64,000 nt of DNA, taken from Paractinoplanes abujensis (GTDB lineage: Bacteria; Actinomycetota; Actinomycetes; Mycobacteriales; Micromonosporaceae). Position 1 is the stretch's first letter. Each line of letters opens with the position of its first letter. Positions 52,822 through 61,308 of the stretch are shown in pieces. Under the pieces are notes generated by a model that saw only the letters and a list, made by a program, of their open reading frames with translations, was not told the origin of the DNA and did no database searches. Position numbers and translations under genes: made by a program. The stretch lies in assembly GCF_014204895.1 (NCBI RefSeq), contig NZ_JACHMF010000001.1, positions 5,146,001-5,210,000 on the forward strand, written 5' to 3'.

Positions 52822-53130
52822 ATGCCCACGGTCATTCATCAGCCCCGGGTCGCGTGGGACGGGGCCCGCGCCTTCGTGCAGGCGGCGGGCAGCCCGCAGT
52901 CCGAGGGGTTCGCCGCGCGCGTGCTGAGCCGGCTCGGCAGCGAGATGTACGGCCACTTCGCCGACACCCGCCAGCGGCTGCTCACGGCGCTCGTCGAGAC
53001 GGGCGGCGACCGGTATGCAGCCGACATCGAGGCCGGCAAGTGGCGCGTACGGCTGGAGGACCTGCTCCGGGAGCGTCCCGAGCTGACCGGGCCGGTGCTC
53101 GAGCTGACCGGTGAGGGATTCGAGCTCTGA
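52822..53130 (+). CDS. Small helical hypothetical protein
   Basis: A 102-residue protein with a GGAGGA site nine bases before ATG 52822. Pro- and Gln-rich start, then amphipathic helices (SEGFAARVLSRLGSEMYGHFADTRQRLL). Not recognised. It is followed 53 bases later by the PfkB-SurE operon on the same strand. Confidence 0.6.
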   Translation: MPTVIHQPRVAWDGARAFVQAAGSPQSEGFAARVLSRLGSEMYGHFADTRQRLLTALVETGGDRYAADIEAGKWRVRLEDLLRERPELTGPVLELTGEGFEL

Positions 53131-53183
53131 CGCTTTTGCGGTAATCCGCCCGAAGCGCCCCAACTAGGGGCAAGAATGCCCGT

Positions 53184-54116
53184 ATGGGTGACGCTCGGGT
53201 GATGGTCTTCGCGCCGGCACCGCAGTTGACGGTGACCATCGAACAGCAACACAACCAGCCGGAGCTGCACGTGCACCCGGGTGGGCAGGGCATCTGGCAG
53301 GCTCGCATGATCACCTCGCTCGGCGCCGAGGTGACGCTCTGCACGGCGGTCGGCGGCGAGGTGGGCCGTGTGCTCAAGCCGCTGCTCGACTTCAAGGGCG
53401 TGCAGCTGCGCACGGTCCCGCGGGAAAGCGGCAGCGGCTGGTACGTGCACGACCGCCGCAACGGCAAGCGCCAGGAGCTCGCGGAGCAGCCCGGGGCCCC
53501 GTTCACCCGGCACGAGCTGGACGAGCTCTACAACCTCGCGCTGGCCGAGGGGCTACGGGCGGGCAACGCGATCCTCAGCGGCCCGGCGCACCCGTCGGTG
53601 ATCCGGCCGGACGTCTACGGGCGCCTCGCGCACGACTTGAAGGCCCACGGCTGCCGGGTGATCGCCGACCTGTCCGGCGACCACCTCAAGGCGGTGCTCG
53701 AGGCCGGCCTGCACGTCGTCAAGGTCAGCCACGAGGAGCTGCTCCGGGACGGCATGATCAAGGACGCGTCCGAGAAGTCGCTCACCGAGGCGCTGGTCAA
53801 GCTGCACTCCGACGGTGCCGAGGCGGCCCTGCTGTCGCGGGCCGACGCGGGCGCGCTGGCCCTGTTCAACGAGCAGATCTACAAGGTCGCCATCCCGAAG
53901 CTCTCGATCGCCGACCATCGCGGCGCCGGTGACTCGATGACCGCCGGGGTCGCCGCCGTGCTGGCCAAGGGCGGCGAGATGACCCAGGCCGTCCGCACCG
54001 GGGCGGCCGCCGGAGCCCTCAACGTCACCCGGCACGGGCTCGGCACCGGGCACCTGGACGCCGTGCAGGTGCTCACCGAACGAGTCAAGATCACCCCTCT
54101 CAAGAAGGCGACATGA
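53184..54116 (+). CDS. PfkB-family sugar kinase (phosphofructokinase-like)
   Basis: A 310-residue ribokinase-fold enzyme. VHPGGQGIWQARM near the start and HRGAGDSMTAGVA (catalytic Asp250) near the end are PfkB motifs. It most resembles fructose-1-phosphate or tagatose-6-phosphate kinases, but substrate is unproven. It overlaps surE by ATGA (54113-54116). The two may act together on nucleotide-sugar or sugar-phosphate turnover. Confidence 0.85.
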   Translation: MGDARVMVFAPAPQLTVTIEQQHNQPELHVHPGGQGIWQARMITSLGAEVTLCTAVGGEVGRVLKPLLDFKGVQLRTVPRESGSGWYVHDRRNGKRQELAEQPGAPFTRHELDELYNLALAEGLRAGNAILSGPAHPSVIRPDVYGRLAHDLKAHGCRVIADLSGDHLKAVLEAGLHVVKVSHEELLRDGMIKDASEKSLTEALVKLHSDGAEAALLSRADAGALALFNEQIYKVAIPKLSIADHRGAGDSMTAGVAAVLAKGGEMTQAVRTGAAAGALNVTRHGLGTGHLDAVQVLTERVKITPLKKAT

Positions 54117-54952
54117 CGAGAATCCTGGTCACCAACGACGACGGCATCGACGCGCCCGGTCTGCGCTGGCTGGCGCGGGCCGCGGCCCGGGAGGGGCACG
54201 ACGTCACGGTCGCCGCGCCGGTCACCGAGGCCAGCGGCAGCAGCGCGGCCATGACGGCGGTGGAGGAGCACGGCAAGATCATTCTGCACAAGCGTGAGCT
54301 CCCCCACGCCAAGCACATTCCCGCGTACGCGGTAGCCGCTTCACCCGCCTACATCGTGCTGCTGGCCCTGCGGGAGGCGTTCGGCGACGTCCCCGACATG
54401 ATCTTGTCGGGGATCAACCGGGGCGCCAACGCGGGCGCCGCGGTCGTGCACTCGGGCACGGTCGGGGCCACCCTGACCGGCTCGTACGCGGGTCTGCACG
54501 GGCTCGCGGTCTCGCTCGACGTGCTCTCGCCGCGGGCCTCCTCGGCGCGCAGCGGGGGCGCCGCCCTGGCCGCCCTCGACCACGAGGAGGACGAGAAGCG
54601 GCACTGGGACAGCGCGGCCGAGCTCGCCGTGCGCCTGCTGCCCACGCTGGCGCACACACCGCCCGGCACGATCTTCAACCTGAACGTGCCCGACCTGCAC
54701 CTGGACGGGATCCGGGGGTTGCGGCGGGCCTCGCTGGCCCAGTTCGGCCAGGTGCAAGTGAGCATCGCCGAGGCCGGGGAGGGCTTCGTGCGCACAGCCG
54801 TGCAGGCCGCGGACGACACCCTGCAGCCCGACACCGACCTGGCCGCCCTGGCCGAGCACTTCGCCGTGGTCACGCCGATCCGGCCGCCACACGAGATGAC
54901 CGAGGTCAAGATCAACCTCGAGGCGATCCCCCTGCACGCCTCGGCGCTGTAG
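54113..54952 (+). CDS. surE: 5'/3'-nucleotidase SurE
   Basis: A 279-residue metal-dependent phosphatase. ILVTNDDGIDAPGL gives the Asp9-Asp10 metal ligands, and ASGSSAAMTA and LSGINRGANAG complete the site. SurE removes phosphate from nucleoside monophosphates and is linked to stationary-phase survival. The C-terminus is longer than in E. coli. It is the second gene of the PfkB operon and ends at a strong terminator. Confidence 0.93.
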   Translation: MTRILVTNDDGIDAPGLRWLARAAAREGHDVTVAAPVTEASGSSAAMTAVEEHGKIILHKRELPHAKHIPAYAVAASPAYIVLLALREAFGDVPDMILSGINRGANAGAAVVHSGTVGATLTGSYAGLHGLAVSLDVLSPRASSARSGGAALAALDHEEDEKRHWDSAAELAVRLLPTLAHTPPGTIFNLNVPDLHLDGIRGLRRASLAQFGQVQVSIAEAGEGFVRTAVQAADDTLQPDTDLAALAEHFAVVTPIRPPHEMTEVKINLEAIPLHASAL

Positions 54953-54963
54953 GCGGGCACGAA

Positions 54964-54999
54964 AAAGGCCGGCCCTCCCCTGCGGGAAGGCCGGCCTTT
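54964..54999. terminator. Terminator between surE and the STAS gene
   Basis: AAAGGCCGGCC / GGCCGGCCTTT stem with inner TCCC/GGGA, A-run on one side and TTT on the other, between two convergent genes. It can act in both directions. Confidence 0.85.
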
Positions 55000-55007
55000 C
55001 GACGAAC

Positions 55008-55370
55008 TCAGGCCCCGGACACCGCCGGCTGCGCCGCGTCGGCCTGACCGAACGGCTGCGGATTGCCGAACAGACCGAGCAGCCCCGTCACCCACAACTG
55101 GCGGTGCGCGAAGCGGCTGGGCCGCGTGACGACCAGTTTGACCTCACTGACCTGCGCGAGCTGGAAAGCGGCGACGAGCGCGCTGATGCCCACGGAGTCG
55201 ATGAAGGTCACATTTTGAAGATTGAGCTCGATGCGAGCGAGATGCCCGGCGGCCAACTGCCCCGCCACCGCCTCGCGGATCTCGTACGCGTTTTCGACGT
55301 CGATCTCGCCGCTGGGCGAGACCTCCACCACGTCGTCGGCAAGCGTCGACGTCATTATCGACAGCGTCAC
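55008..55370 (-). CDS. STAS-domain anti-sigma-factor antagonist
   Basis: A 120-residue STAS protein like SpoIIAA/RsbV. Ser59 in FIDSVGISALVAA is the phosphorylated residue. Such proteins bind anti-sigma kinases and free a sigma factor when unphosphorylated. The C-terminal 20 residues are a disordered tail. GGAGGG lies eight bases before GTG 55370. No partner kinase is adjacent. Confidence 0.87.
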   Translation of the reverse strand: MTLSIMTSTLADDVVEVSPSGEIDVENAYEIREAVAGQLAAGHLARIELNLQNVTFIDSVGISALVAAFQLAQVSEVKLVVTRPSRFAHRQLWVTGLLGLFGNPQPFGQADAAQPAVSGA

Positions 55371-55688
55371 GCCAAATCCCTCCACCCACCCGGGACCTCC
55401 GGGCGTCGTTCCTCCTGCTCAGGGCCACTTCCGAGCGATCCCAGCTCGCCCGGCGCACCCCTCGCATCGGGGGTTGTCGAGACTACCCCCACAAGGTTCG
55501 GTGAAACTGACCGAAAGGTTAGGACCCGAACCTGTCAGGCACCTGAGTGCCTGATGTGAACCGGGTCAAGGATACCGGCTGGTGGCAAGTCGTTTCCGAA
55601 ACGTGATGGCGTCCACACCGGACACGTTTGTTGAACGGCGCGCATGGGCACGGTTAAGCACGAACGGCGAGCGCGGGAGGTACCAACG
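55371..55688. other. Divergent regulatory gap with two dyads
   Basis: About 320 bases between the STAS gene and a divergent membrane protein. It holds TTCGGT-N7-ACCGAA (55497-55515) and the perfect dyad TCAGGCAC-CTGA-GTGCCTGA (55535-55554). No gene is convincing. These may be operators for regulators of one or both genes. Confidence 0.5.
55535..55554. promoter_or_regulatory. 20-bp perfect dyad
   Basis: TCAGGCAC-CTGA-GTGCCTGA, eight-base arms and a four-base centre, about 135 bases upstream of the small membrane protein gene and 165 bases upstream of the STAS gene. It could be an operator or a hairpin. Confidence 0.5.
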
Positions 55689-56117
55689 ATGTTCTCCAGC
55701 AAGAGCAAGACGGAACGAACGGCCGCGCAGGCCTGGGAGTATCTGTCGGCGGCCATGACGGCCGTGGGTGACACGGCCAAGGACACCGGCGACAAAGCGA
55801 GCACCCTGGCCGGCAAGGCCAGTGATCAGGGTCACAAGCTGGCCGGTAAAAGCTACAGGAAGAGCCAGAAGCTGGCGACCAAGGCGAGCGGCAAGGCCGA
55901 TGTCGCCTGGCACCGCGCCAACGCGGCGGCGGCGGCCCTGGCCGGGCGCAAGCCGGCCCGCCCGTGGGGCCTGATCATCGGCGTGGGCCTGCTCGGCGCC
56001 GCGGTCGGTTACGCGGTCGCGCAGTCGGCCCGGGCCGCCCTCGAGCGTCAGGCCGAGCAGGAGGAGCTCGAGCTGGCCGAGACGGCGGTCGTGGTCACCC
56101 CGACGTACGACAACTGA
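55689..56117 (+). CDS. Small membrane protein with Lys/Ala-rich helices
   Basis: A 142-residue protein, ATG 55689 behind GGGAGG. Residues about 15-90 are a long amphipathic helix region rich in Lys, Ala, Thr and Gly (DKASTLAGKASDQGHKLAGK), and residues about 94-112 are a membrane helix (GLIIGVGLLGAAVGYAVAQ). The tail is acidic. It recalls YtxH- or CsbD-like stress proteins, but I cannot confirm. Confidence 0.7.
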   Translation: MFSSKSKTERTAAQAWEYLSAAMTAVGDTAKDTGDKASTLAGKASDQGHKLAGKSYRKSQKLATKASGKADVAWHRANAAAAALAGRKPARPWGLIIGVGLLGAAVGYAVAQSARAALERQAEQEELELAETAVVVTPTYDN

Positions 56118-56132
56118 GCCCTGCGACATCTC

Positions 56133-56162
56133 CCCCGGGCGGCGCCCCATGGCCGCCCGGGG
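56133..56162 (+). terminator. Hairpin after the small membrane protein gene
   Basis: CCCCGGGCGG / CCGCCCGGGG, ten-base perfect stem with a ten-base loop, 16 bases after the stop. No T-run, so it may be an intrinsic terminator of the GC-rich kind. Confidence 0.6.
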
Positions 56163-56282
56163 CCTTGGCGTACCCGGGACGCCCGCAAGGGCCCCCTCTG
56201 ACCCCCGCCGGAGCCGGGGGCCGGTTACAGTTTCGCCGTCTCTCCGCTGTGGCTCAGCCACCCGATTAGATAAGGTCCGTTG

Positions 56283-57713
56283 GTGCTCACTGCCGGCCAC
56301 CTCCTCGGCAACCGTTACCGGTTGGACGAGCGCATCGCCACAGGCGGGATGGGTGACGTCTGGCGCGGCACCGATGTCGTGCTGGGCCGGGTCATCGCCG
56401 TCAAGGTCCTGCGCTCGAACATGATGGCCGACCCCGAGTTCGCCGCCCGGTTCTACGGCGAGGCCCGGATGATGGCGGCCTTCCGCCACCCCGGCGTGGT
56501 CGAGGTCTACGACTACGCCAGTGCCAACGAGTCGGGTGGCGAGGAGGGCATGGCCTATCTGGTCATGGCCTACGTCGAGGGCGAGCCGCTGTCGACCCGG
56601 GTCAAGCAGGGCCCGATGCCGGTGACCGAGGTCATGTCGATCGTGGCCCAGGCGGCCGACGCGCTGCACGCCGCCCACGAGAACGGCACGGTGCACCGCG
56701 ACGTCAAGCCGGGCAACCTGATCGTCAAGCCCAACGGCACGGTCGTGCTGGTCGACTTCGGCGTGGCCCGCTCGGCCGCGGTCACCAGCGTCACGGCGGT
56801 CAACGCGATCGTCGGCACGGCGCTCTACATGGCGCCCGAGCAGGTCGCCAAGGGCAACGTCTCGGCCGCCACCGACATCTACGCGCTCGGCGCCGTGGCC
56901 TATCACTGCATCGCCGGCGAACCGCCCTTCGACGGCGACAACGCGCTCCAGGTCGCCCTGCGCCACCTGGAGGACGAGCCCGAGCCGCTGCCCGAGCACG
57001 TGCCGCTCGAGGTCCGCGAGCTGATCCAGAAGGCGATGGCCAAGCAGCCCGCCGACCGGTTCCAGACCGCGGCCGAGTTCGCCGAGGCCGCCTTCGCCGC
57101 GGCCGGCCCGCTCGACTGGAAGCGCCTGACCGGCACGTCGATGGTGGCCCCGCTCAGCCCGGCCGCACCCACCCGGGCCGTGCCGATGCCGCGCGACCTG
57201 CCGCCGGCGACACCCCCGCCCCCGCCGACCGGCCCGTCGTCGACCTCGACCGGCCTGACCCCCCGGCGGCCCCCACGCAGCCAGACGGCGCTGCTCGTGG
57301 GCGTGATCGCTCTGCTCGTGCTGGCCGGCGGCCTCGCCTTCGCGATCGCGCTGCGGCCCGACAACGACGCGAAGAGCCCGGTCGACAACACGGTGCCCGG
57401 CGGCGTGCCCTCCCAGCAGGTCGACGAGGCCACGCCCGACCCCACCGACCAGGTGAGCGAGGTGCCGAGCACCCGCTCGACGACGACGCGGGGCAACTCG
57501 CCGCAGCGCACCCAGACCCCGAGCGCGACGCCGAGCACGACGCCGCCGAGCCTGCCGACCACCACCCGGCCGACGTCGCGACCGCCGACCACGCCGCCGA
57601 CGACCCCGCCGACCACGCCGCCGACGACGCCACCGACCACGCCGCCCACCACCACGCCCCCGCCGCCCGACACGGGTGGCGACGGTGGAGCGGCCGCGGG
57701 GGCCAACCCGTAG
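56283..57713 (+). CDS. Membrane Ser/Thr protein kinase
   Basis: A 476-residue kinase. The catalytic domain (about 8-265) has the glycine loop ATGGMGDVW, Lys41, HRDVKPGN (catalytic Asp140) and DFG at 158-160. A Pro-rich linker leads to one membrane helix (about 335-357), then an extracellular tail of Pro/Thr repeats (TTPP, about 445-465). It lacks PASTA domains, so a different signal is sensed. GTG 56283 is chosen (AAGG seven bases upstream); a TTG at 56280 is equivalent. Confidence 0.9.
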   Translation: MLTAGHLLGNRYRLDERIATGGMGDVWRGTDVVLGRVIAVKVLRSNMMADPEFAARFYGEARMMAAFRHPGVVEVYDYASANESGGEEGMAYLVMAYVEGEPLSTRVKQGPMPVTEVMSIVAQAADALHAAHENGTVHRDVKPGNLIVKPNGTVVLVDFGVARSAAVTSVTAVNAIVGTALYMAPEQVAKGNVSAATDIYALGAVAYHCIAGEPPFDGDNALQVALRHLEDEPEPLPEHVPLEVRELIQKAMAKQPADRFQTAAEFAEAAFAAAGPLDWKRLTGTSMVAPLSPAAPTRAVPMPRDLPPATPPPPPTGPSSTSTGLTPRRPPRSQTALLVGVIALLVLAGGLAFAIALRPDNDAKSPVDNTVPGGVPSQQVDEATPDPTDQVSEVPSTRSTTTRGNSPQRTQTPSATPSTTPPSLPTTTRPTSRPPTTPPTTPPTTPPTTPPTTPPTTTPPPPDTGGDGGAAAGANP

Positions 57714-57725
57714 GGCGCTTGACTC

Positions 57726-57740
57726 TGACACTGTGTCAGG
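57726..57740. promoter_or_regulatory. MerR-type operator
   Basis: CTGACAC-T-GTGTCAG, a perfect 15-bp palindrome 15 bases before the MerR start, directly after TTGACT (57720-57725). The MerR family twists promoters with a long spacer and binds a dyad there; this site fits autoregulation. Confidence 0.65.
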
Positions 57741-57755
57741 GCGGAAGGTGATCCC

Positions 57756-58610
57756 ATGTTCAGCATCGGAGAGTTCGCCGGTCTGGGACGCGTGTCCGTT
57801 CGCATGCTGCGCCACTACGACGCGATCGGGCTGCTCCGGCCCGCCCACGTCGACCCGCACAGCGGTTATCGCTTTTACTCCGCCGCCCAGTTGCGCCTGC
57901 TCAACAGGGTGACCGCCCTCAAGGACCTCGGGTTCAGCCTGCACCAGGTGCAGACGCTGATCGACGAGAAGATCGACACGGCCGAGCTGTGGGGCATGCT
58001 GCGCCTGCGCAGGACCGAGCTCGCGGCGCGGATGGCGCAGGACACGGCACGGCTGGCCCAGGTCGACGCCCGCCTCCGCATGATCGAGAGTGAGGGGCAC
58101 ATGGATACCGGAGACGTCGTCCTCAAGCAGATCCCGGCCACCCGCTGCGCGATGCTCTGGGGCACCGCGACCAGCTACGACCACCCGACGTCGATCACCG
58201 AGAACTTGACGCCGCTGTATCCGCGGCTGATGGAGCTCATGGAGAAGCACAACGTGGCCATGTGCGCGGCGCCGATCGCGTACTACCTCCCCGCGCCGAC
58301 CGAGCCGGGCGACGAGACGATCACGGTGCACGCCGCGTTCCCGATCGGCGCGGCCGAGGTCCCGCCCGGCGCCGGCTTCGAGGTCGTGACGCTGCCCGAG
58401 GTCGCCGAGGCGGCGACGGCACTGCACCACGGCTCGATGTCCGAGGCGTTCCGCACCGGGCAGAAGATCGCCAATTGGATCGACGACAACGGGTACCGCG
58501 CGGTCGAGCCGGGCTTCGCCGTCGAGGTCTACCTGGAGTGCCCGCCGGGCGAGTTCGACAAGTGGGTCACCGAGCTGCAGGTGCCGATCCGAACCGCACC
58601 CGAAAACTAA
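57756..58610 (+). CDS. MerR-family regulator with GyrI-like effector domain
   Basis: A 284-residue activator. The helix-turn-helix (MFSIGEFAGLGRVSVRMLRHYD) and dimerisation helix (about 70-115) lead to a GyrI/BmrR-like domain (about 125-284) that binds multidrug-type ligands. The perfect dyad and TTGACT just upstream support autoregulation. The neighbouring genes do not reveal an obvious efflux target. Confidence 0.88.
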   Translation: MFSIGEFAGLGRVSVRMLRHYDAIGLLRPAHVDPHSGYRFYSAAQLRLLNRVTALKDLGFSLHQVQTLIDEKIDTAELWGMLRLRRTELAARMAQDTARLAQVDARLRMIESEGHMDTGDVVLKQIPATRCAMLWGTATSYDHPTSITENLTPLYPRLMELMEKHNVAMCAAPIAYYLPAPTEPGDETITVHAAFPIGAAEVPPGAGFEVVTLPEVAEAATALHHGSMSEAFRTGQKIANWIDDNGYRAVEPGFAVEVYLECPPGEFDKWVTELQVPIRTAPEN

Positions 58611-58690
58611 CCTCAGGTTCCCCGGGGCGCGGCCGATGGGCCCGGGCGGCACGGAATCGCAACCGAGCCGCTACCGAAAGGCCCCGACGC

Positions 58691-59026
58691 ATGCCGACCC
58701 CGATCCCGTACGCGGAGTATCCGACCACGCCGCCCTGGGGTGTGCCGGAGACCCCGGCCGCCCCGGCCGAACCTTCGGCCCCGCCCGCGACGCCTCCCCG
58801 GCTGTTCGTGCGCTTCCCGGAGGAGATGGCGCGGGCCGCCCGGCCGCAGGCCCCGGCGTGGCTGCCCGTGGTCTTCTGGACACTGCTGCTCGGCGTGCCC
58901 GGGGCCGTGTCGGCGATCCGGCGCAGCACCGAGGCCCGGCACGGCGGCCATGAGCGTTACCCGTACTGGCTCGCCTTCGGCACGGTCCTCGCGGTGGCGG
59001 CCGCGACGGTGATGTTCCTTGAATAG
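58691..59026 (+). CDS. Small Pro-rich membrane protein
   Basis: A 111-residue protein. Residues 1-45 are Pro/Ala/Thr-rich; hydrophobic helices are about 57-72 and 92-110. A weak AAAGG ribosome site precedes ATG 58691. Not recognised. Its end is two bases from argS, tail to tail. Confidence 0.6.
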   Translation: MPTPIPYAEYPTTPPWGVPETPAAPAEPSAPPATPPRLFVRFPEEMARAARPQAPAWLPVVFWTLLLGVPGAVSAIRRSTEARHGGHERYPYWLAFGTVLAVAAATVMFLE

Positions 59027-59027
59027 C

Positions 59028-60629
59028 TCACATCTCGTCGGGCACCGGGATGCCGAGCAGGTCGAGGCCCAGGCGCAGGGTCTCGCCGGTGCGGGCGGTC
59101 AGGGCCAGCCGGCTGGGTGAGCCGAGGATCGGGCGGCACGTCTCGTAGAACGTGGAGAAGGCCACCGCCACGTCGTGCAGGTGGACGGCCAGCCGGTGCG
59201 GTTCGCGGTGCTCGATCGCGGCCGCCGCGGCCGGCTCGAAGCCCAGCAGGGTCAGCGCCAGCCGCCGCTCCGCCGGATGACCCAGGACGACCGGGCCGGG
59301 CGCCGCGCCCGCCTTGGCCAGCAGCGAGCGGATCCGGACCAGCGCGTACTGCAGGTAGGGACCGGTGTCGCCGGTCACGGCCAGCATCCGGTCCCAGTCG
59401 AAGACGTAGTCGCTGCGCCGGTCGTTGGCCAGGTCGGCGTACTTGATCGCGCCGATGCCCACGGCCGGGGCGGTGGCCCGCTCGTCGGCCTCGTCGAGCA
59501 GGCCGGCCAGTTTGATCGTGTCGCCGGACCGGGTCTTGAGCATCCGGCCGTCCGGGCCCAGCACCGAGCCGAAGTTGACGTGCTCGGCGGTGACCCCCGC
59601 GGGCAGCCAGCCGGCAGCCCGGCCGACCGCGAAGACCATGGCGAAGTGGTTGGCCTGCGGGGTGCCGACCACGTAGAGCAGGCGGGTCGCGGCCAGCTCC
59701 CGGGTGCGGTGCCGCAGGGCGGCGAGGTCCGTGGCCGCGTACCCGAAACCGCCGTCGCTCTTGCGGACGATCAGCGGGAGCGGTTGCCCGTCGCGGCCGG
59801 TGAACCCGGCAGGGAAGGCGCAGAGCGCCCCCTCGCTCTCGACCAGCAGCCCCTTGGCCGTCAGCTCGTCGACCACCGAGCCCAGCTGGTCCTGGTAGGA
59901 GCTCTCGCCGCTGAAGTCGGCCCGGGTCAGCGTGATGCCGAGCCGCTCGTAGTCGGCCACGAACGACCGCTCGGACTGCTCGACCAGCCGGTGCCACATC
60001 GCCCGGGTCGCCGGGTCGCCGTTCTGCAACGCCACCACCCGCAGCCGGGCCCGCGTACGGAAATCGGGATCGTTGTCGAACGTGACCCGCGCCTGCTGGT
60101 AGAACGCGGTGAGGTCGCTCAGCGAGTAGTCGCCGTCGTGGTCGGACATGTGCTCGATCAGCATGCCGAACTGCGTGCCCCAGTCGCCCAGGTGGTTGAC
60201 CCGCACCACGTCGTGCCCGCCCCAGCTGAGCAGCCGGGCCAGCGCGTCCCCGATGATCGTCGACCGCAGGTGCCCGACGTGCAACTCCTTGGCCACGTTG
60301 GGGCCCGAGTAGTCGAGGACGATCCGTTCCTTCGCGCCCGGTGGCGGGTCGAGCGGGTACGCGGCCGCGAGCACCGCGTCGTCGACGGTCAGGTTGAGGA
60401 AGCCGGGACCGGAGAGCTCGGCCGTGGCCAGCCCGGTCAGGTCGGCCCGGGCCGCGACGTCGGCCGCGATCTCGCGCGGGGCCCGGCCCAGCCGGCGGGC
60501 CAGGCCGAGGGCGGCTCCGGACTGGAAGTCGGCGTGCTGCGAGGCCCGCACGAGGGGGTCGACCGGCTCGCCGGCCACCGCTTCGAACGCGACCGCCAGC
60601 CGAGCGGCGAGAACAGCTTCGAGATTCAT
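59028..60629 (-). CDS. argS: Arginyl-tRNA synthetase
   Basis: A 533-residue class I synthetase that charges tRNA-Arg. The HIGH motif is HVGH at 117-120 (NVAKELHVGHLRST). The N-terminal Add-1-like region and the C-terminal anticodon-binding helical domain are present, with the typical LKTRSGD loop instead of KMSKS. Upstream lies an Arg-rich leader ORF and a pair of alternative RNA hairpins, suggesting attenuation by Arg supply. ATG 60629 is chosen; other in-frame starts (e.g. 60641) are nearby. A second argS elsewhere cannot be excluded. Confidence 0.94.
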   Translation of the reverse strand: MNLEAVLAARLAVAFEAVAGEPVDPLVRASQHADFQSGAALGLARRLGRAPREIAADVAARADLTGLATAELSGPGFLNLTVDDAVLAAAYPLDPPPGAKERIVLDYSGPNVAKELHVGHLRSTIIGDALARLLSWGGHDVVRVNHLGDWGTQFGMLIEHMSDHDGDYSLSDLTAFYQQARVTFDNDPDFRTRARLRVVALQNGDPATRAMWHRLVEQSERSFVADYERLGITLTRADFSGESSYQDQLGSVVDELTAKGLLVESEGALCAFPAGFTGRDGQPLPLIVRKSDGGFGYAATDLAALRHRTRELAATRLLYVVGTPQANHFAMVFAVGRAAGWLPAGVTAEHVNFGSVLGPDGRMLKTRSGDTIKLAGLLDEADERATAPAVGIGAIKYADLANDRRSDYVFDWDRMLAVTGDTGPYLQYALVRIRSLLAKAGAAPGPVVLGHPAERRLALTLLGFEPAAAAAIEHREPHRLAVHLHDVAVAFSTFYETCRPILGSPSRLALTARTGETLRLGLDLLGIPVPDEM

Positions 60630-60655
60630 TGACACACCCATCGACGTACGCGAAA

Positions 60656-60706
60656 GCGGGTCGACCGGGTCGTGCAAGCAGAGCACCGGCGGGATCGACC
60701 CGCCGG
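60656..60706 (-). promoter_or_regulatory. Candidate argS attenuator with alternative hairpins
   Basis: In the RNA sense, arm GGCGGGTCGA can pair with the adjacent CCCGCCGG (60686-60706, eight-base stem CCGGCGGG/CCCGCCGG, five-base loop) or, instead, with distal TCGACCCGC (60656-60664, nine bases with 60695-60703). The two foldings exclude each other. They lie between the leader stop codon and argS, the classical arrangement for ribosome-dependent attenuation. Confidence 0.6.
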
Positions 60707-60720
60707 GAGGAGAACAGGAC

Positions 60721-60765
60721 TCAGCGGCGGTCGTCGGGGCGGCGTCGCTCGCTGAAGGTCGTCAT
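60721..60765 (-). CDS. argS leader peptide, Arg-rich
   Basis: A 14-codon ORF, MTTFSERRRPDDRR, with five Arg codons (CGA, CGC x4). Its stop lies 14 bases before the first hairpin and 92 bases before argS. A TACGGT hexamer (60772-60777 on the minus strand) six bases before the ATG would allow a leaderless transcript. Ribosome stalling at the Arg codons when charged tRNA-Arg is scarce would alter the downstream folding. It is too short for most ORF finders; function is inferred. Confidence 0.6.
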   Translation of the reverse strand: MTTFSERRRPDDRR

Positions 60766-60814
60766 GGGCACACCGTAGCTCATCCCGGCCCGGTGGCCGT
60801 AGCAAGATAGGGCC

Positions 60815-61240
60815 GTGAGTTGGGTGGCCGGCGAGACCGGAGTGATGCGACTGCCGTCGGGGCGCCTGGTGCGAGGGCGAGGGCTGCGGGACCCGATGCC
60901 GTCGGGGCACCCGCCCGCTTTCGGGGCCTACCTGCTGGGCTCGGCGCCGCCCGAGTTCGGGTGGGTCAGCCGCTGGATCCGATGGCCCGACTTCCGGCTT
61001 CCGGCCGACCCCTCGTACGCGGGAAAGGTCTTGGCCGAGGTGTGGGAGCGCGCGGCCGGCGAGCGGGTGGAGATCGCGTGCGGCGGCGGCCGCGGACGCA
61101 CCGGCACCGCGCTGGCCTGCGTGGCGGTCATCGACGGGGTGCCCGCGGAGGAGGCGGTGGCCTACGTGCGCGAGCACTACCATCCGCGGGCCGTCGAGAC
61201 GCCCTGGCAGCGAAAATTCGTCCGTTCCTTCACCCGTTAG
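60815..61240 (+). CDS. Dual-specificity/tyrosine phosphatase-like protein
   Basis: A 141-residue protein. ACGGGRGRTGTALA holds Cys89-x5-Arg95, the CX5R signature of tyrosine phosphatases, with the Gly-rich P-loop. A general acid Asp is not obvious; PDFRLP near 58-63 is a candidate. It is divergent from argS, across the attenuator region. Reaction partner unknown. Confidence 0.8.
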   Translation: MSWVAGETGVMRLPSGRLVRGRGLRDPMPSGHPPAFGAYLLGSAPPEFGWVSRWIRWPDFRLPADPSYAGKVLAEVWERAAGERVEIACGGGRGRTGTALACVAVIDGVPAEEAVAYVREHYHPRAVETPWQRKFVRSFTR

Positions 61241-61308
61241 GAAAATACCGTGATGATCAGAAGCGGCCATTAGGCTGGAGCGGCATGTCCGGCGCCTTGG
61301 GGGGACTC

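Noticed and set aside
55566-58652. Long minus-strand open frame across the kinase and MerR genes
   Set aside because: Low-complexity composition and no ribosome site; the plus-strand kinase, MerR and small membrane genes have clear motifs.
60620-60815. T-box riboswitch upstream of argS
   Set aside because: No conserved T-box AGGGUGGNACCGCG sequence is visible; the leader peptide explains the region better.
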